From Alteraurantiacibacter hainanensis (GTDB taxonomy: Bacteria > Pseudomonadota > Alphaproteobacteria > Sphingomonadales > Sphingomonadaceae): a stretch of DNA of 64,000 nucleotides. The notes below the pieces were generated by a model. It was not told the DNA's origin, made no database searches, and worked only from the letters and a program-made list of their open reading frames with translations. Each line of letters begins with the position of its first letter. The stretch's first letter is position 1. Made by a program: the position numbers and the translations under genes. The stretch spans positions 248,001 to 312,000 of the forward strand of contig NZ_JAZAPB010000002.1 of NCBI RefSeq assembly GCF_036321025.1, read 5' to 3'. Below, one piece after another: positions 16,768 to 25,593 of the stretch.

Positions 16768-18798
16768 GTGGCAGCTACGACGGCGGATCGACTTGCGGCG
16801 TCACCCGAACAGCAGCCCCAGATCGTCCTGCTCGGCTCGTTCGCGATCAGGGTGGGCGGCCAATCGCTGGACCTGCCCGGGCGCAAGGCCCGCGCCATCC
16901 TCGCCTACCTCGTGCTTTCCCCCGAACGTGCCGCCTCGCGTGGCATTCTCGCATCTCTCCTGTGGACCGACCGCGGCGCGGAGCAGGCGCGCGGAAGCCT
17001 GCGCCATGCCCTCATGGAACTGCGCGACCTGCCGCGATTTTCCGATGCCCTGGACATGGGGCGCGACTCCATCGCCCTGACCGAAGGCCGGGTGACGAGC
17101 GACCTCGAGCAGATACGGCAGGCCGCCGCACGCCGGGATCTCCCCCGTCTGGCGGATGCGCTGGACCTGGTGCAGGGCGAACCTCTGGAAGACCTGATCG
17201 ATCTCTCGCCCGGTTTCGACGAGTGGCTCGCGACGGAGCGGACGAGGCTGCGCGACCAGCTGATCGGAGACGTGCTGGACGCTCTTGGCGAGGTGGATGT
17301 CAGTGACATGAAGCACGCCCGCAAAATCCTGCGCAGTCTCGACCGCCTCGATCCCGCGAACGAGGAAGCCGTACGGCTGGGCATGCAGCTTGATCACATG
17401 GCCGGCGACGCAAGCTCGCTGCACCGGCGCTACCGCGAGCTGCAACGCTGCCTGAAGGCCGAATTCGATGTCCGGCCTTCGCGACAGACGAGAGCCCTGT
17501 TCGATTCCCTGACCGGCGCGGAGCCGCACTCCACCGATGCGGACGCGACCGGGACGGCTTCCGCGCCCGCATCGCCCGGCAGGCTGATCGGAAAGAGCGA
17601 CCTGCTGCCACTGGTGCTGGTATCGTCCTCGCGCTCTGCCGATGGCGAGCTGGAATCCTTCGCAAGCGCCTGCGCGGTCGACATCTGCACGGAAATCCAG
17701 AGACTGCAGAGCGTCGAGGTAATCCACCTCGCCCACGAGCCCGCGACGCGCACGCTTGCCGAGGCCGAGAACGCGCTCGCCATCTATTCGCTGTCGCTGG
17801 GAGTGTCGAAGCTGGGCGAGCAGATGCGCGCCAGCCTGCAACTGGCCGATGCCGCCACGCAGATCATCGTGTGGGCGGAGAAGCTGCGGGTGGAGCAGGC
17901 CGATTTCGACACGCTCGACACGCTGGTCGAGAAGGCCTGCGGCGCTGTCCTTTCGGCAATCGACCGCGATCTTCAGCAGAAGCTGGCTTCTGCGGAGGAG
18001 GGGGGCGAGAGCGACCGCGACAGGTTCACCCGCGCCAGGCTCCTCATCCGGCAGGCGGGCGACCTGGAGTCCGTCCGGCGCGCGGTGGACCTGCTGGAAG
18101 GACTGGTCGAGAGCGATCCGAGGCACGTCGGCGCCAGGCTGCTGCTCGTGCGCATGTACAACACCGATTTCTGGCAGCAGCTGTGCGGGCACGACGTGCA
18201 GGCCTTCCGCGCCAAGGCGGAAGAGCACCTCGCCGCGGTAGCCAGGCTGCATCCCGAACAAAGCGAACTGCACCTTCGCAAGGGCTGGTGCGAGCTGCGC
18301 AAGGGCAATCTCGACCTTGCGCGGCGGGAATTCATGGTGGCGCTCGAAAGCCTTCCGCGCGATGCGGATACGGTCAACATGTGCGCCTTCGGTTTCTGCC
18401 ACCTGGGCGAATTCGAACTGGCCGAGGACCTGATGCAGCGCGCCTTTCGCCTCAACCCCTTCCCGCCCAGCGACTATCATGCCGACTATGCCGTGATCGC
18501 GGCCCTGCGCGGCGAAGCGCGGGCTGCGGAAGACCACTTCATCGTGTCGGGGGAAATCGGCCTGCAGTATACCGCGGTCAGGCTCGCCAATGCCACGCGG
18601 CTCAATGGCCACATGAAGGACCTCGTCCCGGTCGCGGAATCCTTCGCTTCCGCCTTTCGCAAGGCCTGGCAGCGGAGCGAGGCGCCGACTCTCGACGACG
18701 TCGACGAATGGCTGGACGCGACACTCCCGCTATTCCCGCTGGAGAACAGGAATTTCGTCAAGAATGGACTACGGGAGATGCTCCGGCCATGCTGGTGA
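16768..18798 (+). CDS. BTAD/SARP-like transcriptional regulator with TolB-N-like and TPR modules
   Basis: 676 residues starting with GTG. An N-terminal winged helix (LLGSFAIRVGGQSLDLPGRK, then ILAYLVLSPE and ARGSLRHALMELR, about 20-95) is followed by a bacterial transcriptional activation domain (about 100-250, ending ELQRCLKAEFDVRPSRQTRALF). A TolB-N-like segment (270-400) and TPR-like helices complete it. There is no transmembrane segment, unlike the regulator at 7144. SARP/BTAD proteins are typical pathway-specific activators of natural-product genes. Its last 41 bp overlap the convergent YcaO-TfuA gene, which it may control. Confidence 0.88.
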   Translation: MAATTADRLAASPEQQPQIVLLGSFAIRVGGQSLDLPGRKARAILAYLVLSPERAASRGILASLLWTDRGAEQARGSLRHALMELRDLPRFSDALDMGRDSIALTEGRVTSDLEQIRQAAARRDLPRLADALDLVQGEPLEDLIDLSPGFDEWLATERTRLRDQLIGDVLDALGEVDVSDMKHARKILRSLDRLDPANEEAVRLGMQLDHMAGDASSLHRRYRELQRCLKAEFDVRPSRQTRALFDSLTGAEPHSTDADATGTASAPASPGRLIGKSDLLPLVLVSSSRSADGELESFASACAVDICTEIQRLQSVEVIHLAHEPATRTLAEAENALAIYSLSLGVSKLGEQMRASLQLADAATQIIVWAEKLRVEQADFDTLDTLVEKACGAVLSAIDRDLQQKLASAEEGGESDRDRFTRARLLIRQAGDLESVRRAVDLLEGLVESDPRHVGARLLLVRMYNTDFWQQLCGHDVQAFRAKAEEHLAAVARLHPEQSELHLRKGWCELRKGNLDLARREFMVALESLPRDADTVNMCAFGFCHLGEFELAEDLMQRAFRLNPFPPSDYHADYAVIAALRGEARAAEDHFIVSGEIGLQYTAVRLANATRLNGHMKDLVPVAESFASAFRKAWQRSEAPTLDDVDEWLDATLPLFPLENRNFVKNGLREMLRPCW

Positions 18799-20662
18799 TC
18801 AGGCGGTCGTAGTAGATCGTATAGGGAGGGGCGCACGGCAGCCGCGTGGCAGATGGTCGCGGCTCGCGCAGCACGTCGAACAGGGCCACCGCGTCCATGC
18901 GCTTGAGCGAAGGCATGCGTTCCAGTTCCTGCACCGCGACGGGGAAAGGGCTTCCGGTGCGCTGCCGGAACCGTTCGCAGCAGGCTTGCCAGGTGCGCTG
19001 CGGATAGGGCGTGGTTCGCACGATCCTCTGCATCATGCGCCGGTCGTGCTCGCCCAAGTCCAGATGGGCGAGCGTGAATTCCGCGTCCACCAGCGCCACG
19101 CTGAAAGGCTCGAAACCGAGATAGGCCGGCCCATGGTGGAGAAGCACGGCATCGTCGCGCGTGATGGCGCCGTGGGCGTAGCCCGCGAATATCTCTCCCA
19201 CCCCCACCATGCCGTAGGGCGCCAACTCGGCGGCGCGGATCGCCCCCAGGCTGCTTGCGCCCAGCACGCGCCACCCGGCTTCGAGCAGGCTCAGGATCTC
19301 GCGGTGCCACACGGTTCTCGCCGTTCGAAAGACACCGTCGACCAGCGCGACGGTGGCTGGCGGCTCCGCCAGCAGGGCAAGAAGGTCGCCGCAGGCCGCG
19401 GGAGGGCGCAGCTCGATGTGGTCAGGGCATTCCAGGCCGTGCACGCTCGGGCCTGCGAACACGATCTTGCGGTCCCGGCGATCCGCGCGGACCGCTTGCG
19501 GAGCGCGCCGTGCCGGGGCATCGCGCCGCTCCCGGTTGCGCCGCGCGCCATCGTGCAGCCCGGGTGCCAGGCAGTGCCACAACTCGATCTCGTCGGTCGG
19601 CAGGTCGTGCCGGTAGGCAAGGACTGGCAGGTCCGTGATCGCCGCGACAGCACGCAGAAACGCGCGGACTATATCCCCCGCATCCCGGTGCCGGGATGAC
19701 GGCAACTGCTTCCAGTCCTTGCGCCCCTCGCCGAATCCGAGGGACGCGAGCATCAGTGCAAATTCCTGCTTTCGACCGTCGATATAGGCATCGGCCCTGA
19801 TGTCGTCCCGCGCGCCTGCGAAAAGCGTGGCGCGGGACTGCACCGCCTCCAGCAGGGCCTTGGCAAGGGCGATCCGCTTGTCGGTGTGGCAGGCGCTTCC
19901 CGTGGAGGGGGCAAGATCGTCGAACTGGCGCCTGTCTTCCGTCAACAGGCACTGGAAGGCGCTCACTCCGAACGGTTTGCCCACGCTCCAGGCGCGAAGC
20001 GAAAAGCCCGCTGCCCTGGCGCGCGCGATCAGGCTTTCCAGCAGGGGATCGTCGATGCTGTCGAGCTTCACCTGACACGACACTCGTTCTGCGGGAGAAA
20101 GGGACGCGAACCAGGCGCAGCAATGGTGCTCAAGCAGTTCGGCAAGGCCCGATGCGATTGCCTCGTCCCGCGTATTGCCGCACGCCAGGCCGTTAGACGT
20201 CGCCGGGCATTCGAGAAGGTCGCCGGTGAAATCGAGGGAGAGGAGGTCGAACGGAACCGGCCGCAATTCCCCCGAAGACAGGTCCTCGGCCTGCAGCCAT
20301 GCGCGATCGAGATGGCGGGAAAGGGAGATCGCCAGCGGGTGTCTCTCCCCATGCCAGATTGCCTGGTCCGCCGGACTCAAGCTTTCGAGCGGCCGCACCG
20401 GGCCATCAGCCTCAAGGTTCTCCGCCGCCCACAGCTCCACCGATTCCAGCAGTGCCGAAACGACCGCGGCACTGGGGGTCAGCCCCTTGCCCTGCGCAAC
20501 GCACAGGGATCGCGACCATGGCCTGACGGCCTGGCAGACAGGAATGCCGGGTACGCCGAAGGCGGTAACGTCGGCCACCCGGGTCACGCCCGCTGCCCTG
20601 GCGACCGCTGTCGCGGCCTTCAACGTGTCTTCAAGGGTTCGAGCGCGAGGCTCGAGGCTCAC
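18758..20662 (-). CDS. YcaO-TfuA fusion protein (putative RiPP azoline/thioamide synthetase)
   Basis: 634 residues. Residues about 30-365 are a YcaO domain, with the ATP/Mg-binding carboxylates in SALLESVELWAAE (Glu73/76), AELLEHHCCAWF (Glu175/178) and AKALLEAVQSR (Glu272, Gln275). From residue 399 it is a TfuA domain: KIVFAGPSVHG, VALVDGVFRTARTVWHREIL, GASSLGAIRAAELAPYGM. YcaO enzymes phosphorylate peptide backbone amides; TfuA partners occur with thioamide-forming YcaOs. The GTG start overlaps the upstream stop (GTGA), so it is translationally coupled to the 85-aa gene. Its 3' end overlaps the BTAD gene. Product and substrate are unknown. Confidence 0.88.
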   Translation of the reverse strand: MSLEPRARTLEDTLKAATAVARAAGVTRVADVTAFGVPGIPVCQAVRPWSRSLCVAQGKGLTPSAAVVSALLESVELWAAENLEADGPVRPLESLSPADQAIWHGERHPLAISLSRHLDRAWLQAEDLSSGELRPVPFDLLSLDFTGDLLECPATSNGLACGNTRDEAIASGLAELLEHHCCAWFASLSPAERVSCQVKLDSIDDPLLESLIARARAAGFSLRAWSVGKPFGVSAFQCLLTEDRRQFDDLAPSTGSACHTDKRIALAKALLEAVQSRATLFAGARDDIRADAYIDGRKQEFALMLASLGFGEGRKDWKQLPSSRHRDAGDIVRAFLRAVAAITDLPVLAYRHDLPTDEIELWHCLAPGLHDGARRNRERRDAPARRAPQAVRADRRDRKIVFAGPSVHGLECPDHIELRPPAACGDLLALLAEPPATVALVDGVFRTARTVWHREILSLLEAGWRVLGASSLGAIRAAELAPYGMVGVGEIFAGYAHGAITRDDAVLLHHGPAYLGFEPFSVALVDAEFTLAHLDLGEHDRRMMQRIVRTTPYPQRTWQACCERFRQRTGSPFPVAVQELERMPSLKRMDAVALFDVLREPRPSATRLPCAPPYTIYYDRLITSMAGASPVVHS

Positions 20663-20916
20663 TGATTCTTGCCGGACTGGAAAGAGTAGAGTTCGAATGT
20701 CATGGGCAGGGCCTGCAAGTCGGAGTCGGCAGGTACCGCGCGAAGACAATCCCGTTTGAACAGCTCCTGGATGCCCTGAAGCGTTGCCTCGGAAACCTTG
20801 TCCGGATCAAAAGAGGCGACGGCTCCGCAAAGAACGTACCGGGTCTTGCCGCTTTCCACGATCTCTACGAAATAGTGATCGGGGGTCGCGGACTCGCTTC
20901 CACTTCCAGCACTCAT
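20659..20916 (-). CDS. Small protein upstream of YcaO-TfuA (candidate substrate or partner)
   Basis: 85 residues: a short Ser/Gly-rich N-terminus (MSAGSGSESA), then predicted strands (HYFVEIVES, KTRYVLCGAVA), a helix (KVSEATLQGIQELFKRDCL) and a last strand (MTFELYSF) with tail QSGKNQ. It has only two Cys and no obvious Cys/Ser/Thr-rich core, so it may be a protein substrate, a recognition subunit or a non-standard precursor. ATG 20916 follows GGGAGGTGA by 2 bases; a GTG two codons upstream lies within that ribosome site and is less likely. Its TGA overlaps the GTG of YcaO-TfuA. I do not recognise the family. Confidence 0.75.
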   Translation of the reverse strand: MSAGSGSESATPDHYFVEIVESGKTRYVLCGAVASFDPDKVSEATLQGIQELFKRDCLRAVPADSDLQALPMTFELYSFQSGKNQ

Positions 20917-20918
20917 AG

Positions 20919-20955
20919 TCACCTCCCTGTATTGATGCAGTGGGAGGTGAGTATA
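20919..20955 (-). promoter_or_regulatory. 9-bp inverted repeat covering the ribosome site of the YcaO-TfuA operon
   Basis: TCACCTCCC (20919-20927) and GGGAGGTGA (20942-20950) are perfect complements separated by 14 nt. On the leftward mRNA the second arm, GGGAGGTGA, is the Shine-Dalgarno of the 85-aa gene, two bases from its ATG, so a stem would hide it. However TGCTATACT, an extended -10-like sequence with hexamer at 20950-20955, overlaps the outer arm. If transcription starts there, the repeat is an operator spanning the start site, not an RNA hairpin. Confidence 0.6.
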
Positions 20956-21042
20956 GCATGGAACTTCGCGCCTAGAAATGCGCGCTAACAGCCTGCTATT
21001 GTTCGAAACCTGAGGAGAATGACTATGAAGCCGGCGGCGGGC

Positions 21043-22047
21043 TCAGGTCTCGTCGGGCACCGCCGCCAGCAGTGCCAGCAGCGCGAAGCTCGCCAGCCAG
21101 TGGGAGCCCATGTAGTCACCGTCCACCGCGTGAAGCGAGGCTGCGAAGTGCTCGTCGGCAAGCTTGCGCAGAGCCTCGGCTCGCGGCGCGGCGCCCAGCC
21201 GCCGGGCCATCGTCTGAAGGGCCCACGCGCGGCTGAGGTTGAGGCCGTCGAGATGCGCCAGCTTGCCGTCGGTAGGATCGGAAACGGTCACGGGGTGACA
21301 GGCATCCTCCAGCCAGCCGCCTTCCGGGAGGACGCGGTCGAACCAGTCGGAATATTCATCCGGCGGCAGGACGCGCTGCATCAGCAGCGCCACCGAAAGC
21401 ACCGGCGACAGGAATGAATCGCCCCCTATGTCCCAGCCGCGATATTCGTCCAGCTGAGCGAAATTGGCCTTCGCGTAGTCCTCGATCAGGCCGCGCAGTG
21501 CAGGATCGAACTGGTTCGCCCAGTCATGCGCCAGCGTAAGGGCAAAGGCGGTGTTGGCGTGGGTGCCGGTGGTGATGGGATAGGTGAGCTTGGGCAGGTA
21601 GTCCTTGAACCCTGCCGCGAAATGCCTGGCAAGCGGCTCCAGCAGCGTGGCCCAGTCGCGATCGTCACGGCGCGCCGCTTCGCTGTGCAGGGCGAGCAGC
21701 CAGGCCCAGCCGTAGGGCCTTTCCCACCCGCGCGATTCCGGGCGCCGTGCATAGGCCAGTTCGCCCGCCAGCTTATTGGCCGTGAAGGTCTCCGCCGCCA
21801 GCGCATCGACCTGCGCGGCTTCGGGCATGTCGGGAAACAGGCGGCGCAGCGTCAGCAGGGTCCACCAGCTGTGCACGCAGCTGTGCCAGTCGTAACTGCC
21901 GAAGAACGCCGGATGCAGTTCGCGCGGCGTCTTCGCGTCGAACGGCCCGTTCATCACTTGCCCCAGCGAGTTGGGATATTCCTGCCCCACGTGCCCCAGC
22001 GCGGTGCTGGCGAAGCGGCGGGCGATGGTTTCGTCGAGTTGTCTCAT
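21043..22047 (-). CDS. DUF2891 family protein
   Basis: 334 residues matching the DUF2891 family: HPAFFGSYDWHSCVHSWW, a WERPYGWAWLLAL block, THANTAFALTLA, and SCLSP-like GGDSFLSPVLSVALLM. Its alternating helices and conserved His, Trp and Arg suggest an alpha/alpha toroid similar to glycan-active enzymes, but no activity is established for the family. The ATG overlaps the stop of the 5-oxoprolinase gene by 4 bp, so the two are expressed together. Confidence 0.85.
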   Translation of the reverse strand: MRQLDETIARRFASTALGHVGQEYPNSLGQVMNGPFDAKTPRELHPAFFGSYDWHSCVHSWWTLLTLRRLFPDMPEAAQVDALAAETFTANKLAGELAYARRPESRGWERPYGWAWLLALHSEAARRDDRDWATLLEPLARHFAAGFKDYLPKLTYPITTGTHANTAFALTLAHDWANQFDPALRGLIEDYAKANFAQLDEYRGWDIGGDSFLSPVLSVALLMQRVLPPDEYSDWFDRVLPEGGWLEDACHPVTVSDPTDGKLAHLDGLNLSRAWALQTMARRLGAAPRAEALRKLADEHFAASLHAVDGDYMGSHWLASFALLALLAAVPDET

Positions 22048-25000
22048 GCCTTGCCGTAACCTCCTCCGCCCGGAGTGCGGATGATCATGGTGTCGCCGGG
22101 AGCCATGTCCGCGCCGCCTGTCGCTCCCAGATCGAGCGAGGAGCCATCGGCCCTTTCGACATGGGTTTCGCCGGGCAGGGCATCGCCGCCCCCGGCAATA
22201 CCGCGCGGCGCCACCTTGCGGCGATTGGCGAGGATCTGCGCCCGCATGGGCTCAAGGAAGCGGATCGCCCGCTCCACCCCTTCGCCGCCGTGCCATCGCC
22301 CCTTGCCGCCGGAGCCGGACCGGATGGCGAACCGCTCCACCCGCACGGGCAGGCGGGTCTCCAGCACTTCGGGATCGGTCAGGCGGCTGTTGGTCATGTT
22401 GGTCTGCACCGCGTCGGTGCCGTCGTGTCCGTCACCCGCGCCGGAGCCGCCGGCTATGGTCTCGTAATACTGGCGCGTGTCGTCGCCGAAGGTGAAGTTG
22501 TTCATCGTCCCCTGGGCGGGGGCGAGAGCGCCGAGCGCGGCGAAGATCGCGTCGGTCACCACCTGGCTCGTCTCGACATTGCCCGCCACCACCGCCGCGG
22601 GCGGTTCGGGTGCAAGCATCGAGCCTGTCGGCACGACGATCTCCACCGGGCGCAGGCAGCCGTCGTTCAGCGGAATGTCGTCGTCGATCAGGCAGCGCAG
22701 GCAATAGAGCACGGCGGCCCGCGTGATGGCGGCAGGCGCGTTGAAGTTGTTCGGCAGCTGGTCGCTGGTTCCGGTGAAATCGAAGCGCGCGGTCTGCGCA
22801 TCCTGATCGATGCTGACGGCAACCGAGACCTGCGCGCCGTTGTCCATCGCGTAGGTGAAGCTGCCGGAAGTCAGCCGCTCCACCAGCGTGCGCACGGCCG
22901 CTTCGCCGTGGTCGAGCGCGTGGCCCATGTAGGCGACCAGCACCTCGCGGCCATGCTCGCTCGCGGCATCCCCGAGGAGGTCCGCGCCGCGCGCGCAGGC
23001 GGCCAGCTGGGCCTTGAGGTCGGAAAGATTGCGCGCCGGGTTGCGCGCCGGATGCGTGCCGGAGGTCAGCAGGTCGCGCAGGTGCTCGGCGCGGAACTGT
23101 CCTTCGTCCACCAGCAGCACGTCGTCGAGGCGGATGCCCTCGTCGGCGATGCTGGTGCTGTCGGGCGGCATGGAGCCGGGCGCGGTGCCACCGATATCGG
23201 CGTGGTGCCCGCGCGCGGCGACGAAGGCATCGGGCTGCACGCTGTCGTCGGAAAGGAACACCGGCACGATCACCGTGACGTCCGGCAGGTGGGTGCCGCC
23301 GGCGTAGGGATCGTTCAGGCAATAGGCATCGCCGCGCCTGATGCCGCGCTCGCTTCCGGCGCGGTTGTCCACCACCCGGCGGATGCTGGCCGACATCGAG
23401 CCGAGGTGCACCGGGATGTGCGGTGCATTGGCGATCAGTTCGCCTTCACCGGTGAACAGGGCGCAGGAGAAATCGAGCCGTTCCTTGATGTTCACCGAGC
23501 TTGCGGTGCTTTCCAGCACCACGCCCATTTCCTCCGCAATCGCCATGAACATGTTGTTGAACACGGCAAGGCGGATGGGATCGACTCCGGTTGTCTCCGG
23601 CCTGCCTGCGATAGCGGCATGTTCGCGCGGGGCGGTGCGCTTCAGGATCAGCGAACCCTCGTCCGCCAGGGTGGCGCGCCACCCCTTCTCGACGATGGTG
23701 GTGGAGCCGGGGTCGGGGATCATGGCCGGTCCGTCGAGCGACTGGCCGGGCGTGAGCGAGCCGCGTTTTTCGACCACGCTCTGGCTCGCCAGCCCGCCGC
23801 TGGTGCCGCGCCCCTCGACGCTCAGGGCTTCAAGCACCACGGGAGCCTCTTCGTCCGACCAGCCGAAGCGGCGGCGGTGCTGCTCGCGAAAGCGGGCGTC
23901 CGTGTCCGTGCCGTGCGGCAGGTCGAGCGTGGTGTCGCTGCCCTCGAAGCGCAGTCTCAGGCGCGGGACGAGCTCTATGTTGCCGGCATCGATGCCCTGC
24001 GCGGTAAGGTCTCGCGTGACGGTTTCCTTCAGGTCCGCCAGCGCCTCGCTGAAATCCTCCTCCAGCGGGCGCACCACGCCCGCCTCGCGCATGGAAACCA
24101 CCGGCGCCAGGCCGATGCCGTAGGCGCTGAGCATGCCTGCCAGCGGGTGAACCAGGACCGTCTCGATGCCCAGCTCGTCGGCCACGCGGCAGGCGAACTG
24201 GCCGCCCGCGCCGCCGAAGCAGGCGAGGGCGTGGGTCGTCACGTCGTGACCGCGGGCGGTGGAGATGGTGCGGATGGCGTTGGCCATCTCGTCCACCGCC
24301 AGGGTGAGAAAGCCCTCGGCCAGATCCTCGACGCTCATCGGCTCGGGAAGCTGGTCGACGATTTCCGCGATCCGCGCGTGCGAGGCGTGGGGATCGAGTG
24401 GCTGGTCGCCGTCCGGGCCAAAGACGCGCGGGAATTCGGCGGGGTCGATACGGCCAAGGATGAGGTTGCAGTCGGTAACGGTCAGCGGACCGCCCTTGCG
24501 ATAGCAGGCAGGGCCAGGGTCGGCGCCCGCGCTTTCGGGGCCGACGCGCAGGCTCTGTCCGTCGAAGCGGCAGATCGAGCCGCCGCCCGCGGCCACGGTA
24601 TGCACCTGCATCATCGGCGCGGCTATGCGGATGCCGGCCACCACGCTGTCGCCTGTGCGTTCGTACTCGCCGGCATAGTGGCACACGTCGGTGCTGGTGC
24701 CGCCCATGTCGAAGCCGATCAGCTTGTCGTATCCCAGCGCCTGTGCCGTCTCCACCATGCCGACGACACCGCCTGCGGGACCGGACAGCACCGCGTCCTT
24801 GCCGCGAAAGGCGCGCGCATCGGCCAGCCCGCCGTTCGACTGCATGAAGCGAAGGCTGCCGTGATCGGGCAGGCGCTGCGCCAGCTGGTCGACATAGTGC
24901 CGGATCACGGGCGAGAGATAGGCGTCCGCGACCGAGGTATCGCCGCGCGGCACCAGCTTGATGAGCGGGGAAACCTCATGGCTGGCGCTGACCTGCGTGA

Positions 25001-25544
25001 AGCCGAGCTCGCGCGCGATCGTGGCCAGGCGCTTCTCGTGATCCTGGTAGTGCCAGCCGTGCATCAGGACGATGGCGAGGGCTTCGTAGCCGTCCTCGCG
25101 CAGGGCTTGCAGGTCGCGCCGCGCCGCATCCTCGTCCAGCGCCACGAGAACCTCCCCGTCGGCCCCCACGCGCTCCGCGATCTCGACGGTGCGGCTTTCC
25201 AGCCTCTCGGGCTTCACGATGTGACGGGCGAAGATATCGGGCCGCGCCTGGTTGCCGATCTTGAGGGCATCGGCATGTCCCTGCGTGATTGCCAGCGCGA
25301 CACGCTCTCCCTGCCTTTCCAGCAGGGCGTTGGTGGCGATGGTCGTGCCGATGCGAAGCTCGGCGATCGGCGCGCTGCCGTGTTCCTCCATCAGCCGCCG
25401 TACCGCTTCGCTGGCGGCATCGGGATATTGCTCCGGATTGCTGGAGAGCAGCTTGGTGGTGACGATGGCACCATCCGGCGTCTGCGCCACGACATCCGTA
25501 AAGGTGCCGCCGCGGTCTATGGCAAAGCGATAGGATCCGGTCAT
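22044..25544 (-). CDS. 5-oxoprolinase (hydantoinase A/B fusion)
   Basis: 1166 residues, one chain holding both hydantoinase A and B units as in OPLAH-type 5-oxoprolinases, which open 5-oxoproline to glutamate using ATP. HyuA_N begins RFAIDRGGTFTDVVAQTPDG. The ATPase-fold part has GFDMGGTSTDVC and GPAGGVVGMVETA (around 230-270). The HyuB part begins near residue 650 (NNMFMAIAEEMGVVLESTA) and ends with GGGGYGKA. Start ATG 25544 was chosen because it places the RGGTFTD motif near residue 10. A role in glutathione or pyroglutamate recycling is likely; related hydantoinases cannot be excluded. Confidence 0.92.
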   Translation of the reverse strand: MTGSYRFAIDRGGTFTDVVAQTPDGAIVTTKLLSSNPEQYPDAASEAVRRLMEEHGSAPIAELRIGTTIATNALLERQGERVALAITQGHADALKIGNQARPDIFARHIVKPERLESRTVEIAERVGADGEVLVALDEDAARRDLQALREDGYEALAIVLMHGWHYQDHEKRLATIARELGFTQVSASHEVSPLIKLVPRGDTSVADAYLSPVIRHYVDQLAQRLPDHGSLRFMQSNGGLADARAFRGKDAVLSGPAGGVVGMVETAQALGYDKLIGFDMGGTSTDVCHYAGEYERTGDSVVAGIRIAAPMMQVHTVAAGGGSICRFDGQSLRVGPESAGADPGPACYRKGGPLTVTDCNLILGRIDPAEFPRVFGPDGDQPLDPHASHARIAEIVDQLPEPMSVEDLAEGFLTLAVDEMANAIRTISTARGHDVTTHALACFGGAGGQFACRVADELGIETVLVHPLAGMLSAYGIGLAPVVSMREAGVVRPLEEDFSEALADLKETVTRDLTAQGIDAGNIELVPRLRLRFEGSDTTLDLPHGTDTDARFREQHRRRFGWSDEEAPVVLEALSVEGRGTSGGLASQSVVEKRGSLTPGQSLDGPAMIPDPGSTTIVEKGWRATLADEGSLILKRTAPREHAAIAGRPETTGVDPIRLAVFNNMFMAIAEEMGVVLESTASSVNIKERLDFSCALFTGEGELIANAPHIPVHLGSMSASIRRVVDNRAGSERGIRRGDAYCLNDPYAGGTHLPDVTVIVPVFLSDDSVQPDAFVAARGHHADIGGTAPGSMPPDSTSIADEGIRLDDVLLVDEGQFRAEHLRDLLTSGTHPARNPARNLSDLKAQLAACARGADLLGDAASEHGREVLVAYMGHALDHGEAAVRTLVERLTSGSFTYAMDNGAQVSVAVSIDQDAQTARFDFTGTSDQLPNNFNAPAAITRAAVLYCLRCLIDDDIPLNDGCLRPVEIVVPTGSMLAPEPPAAVVAGNVETSQVVTDAIFAALGALAPAQGTMNNFTFGDDTRQYYETIAGGSGAGDGHDGTDAVQTNMTNSRLTDPEVLETRLPVRVERFAIRSGSGGKGRWHGGEGVERAIRFLEPMRAQILANRRKVAPRGIAGGGDALPGETHVERADGSSLDLGATGGADMAPGDTMIIRTPGGGGYGKA

Positions 25545-25593
25545 GCCAGTCCAGCTAGGAAGCCGCGGCCCGCTTGTCGAGCGAATGGTCGCC

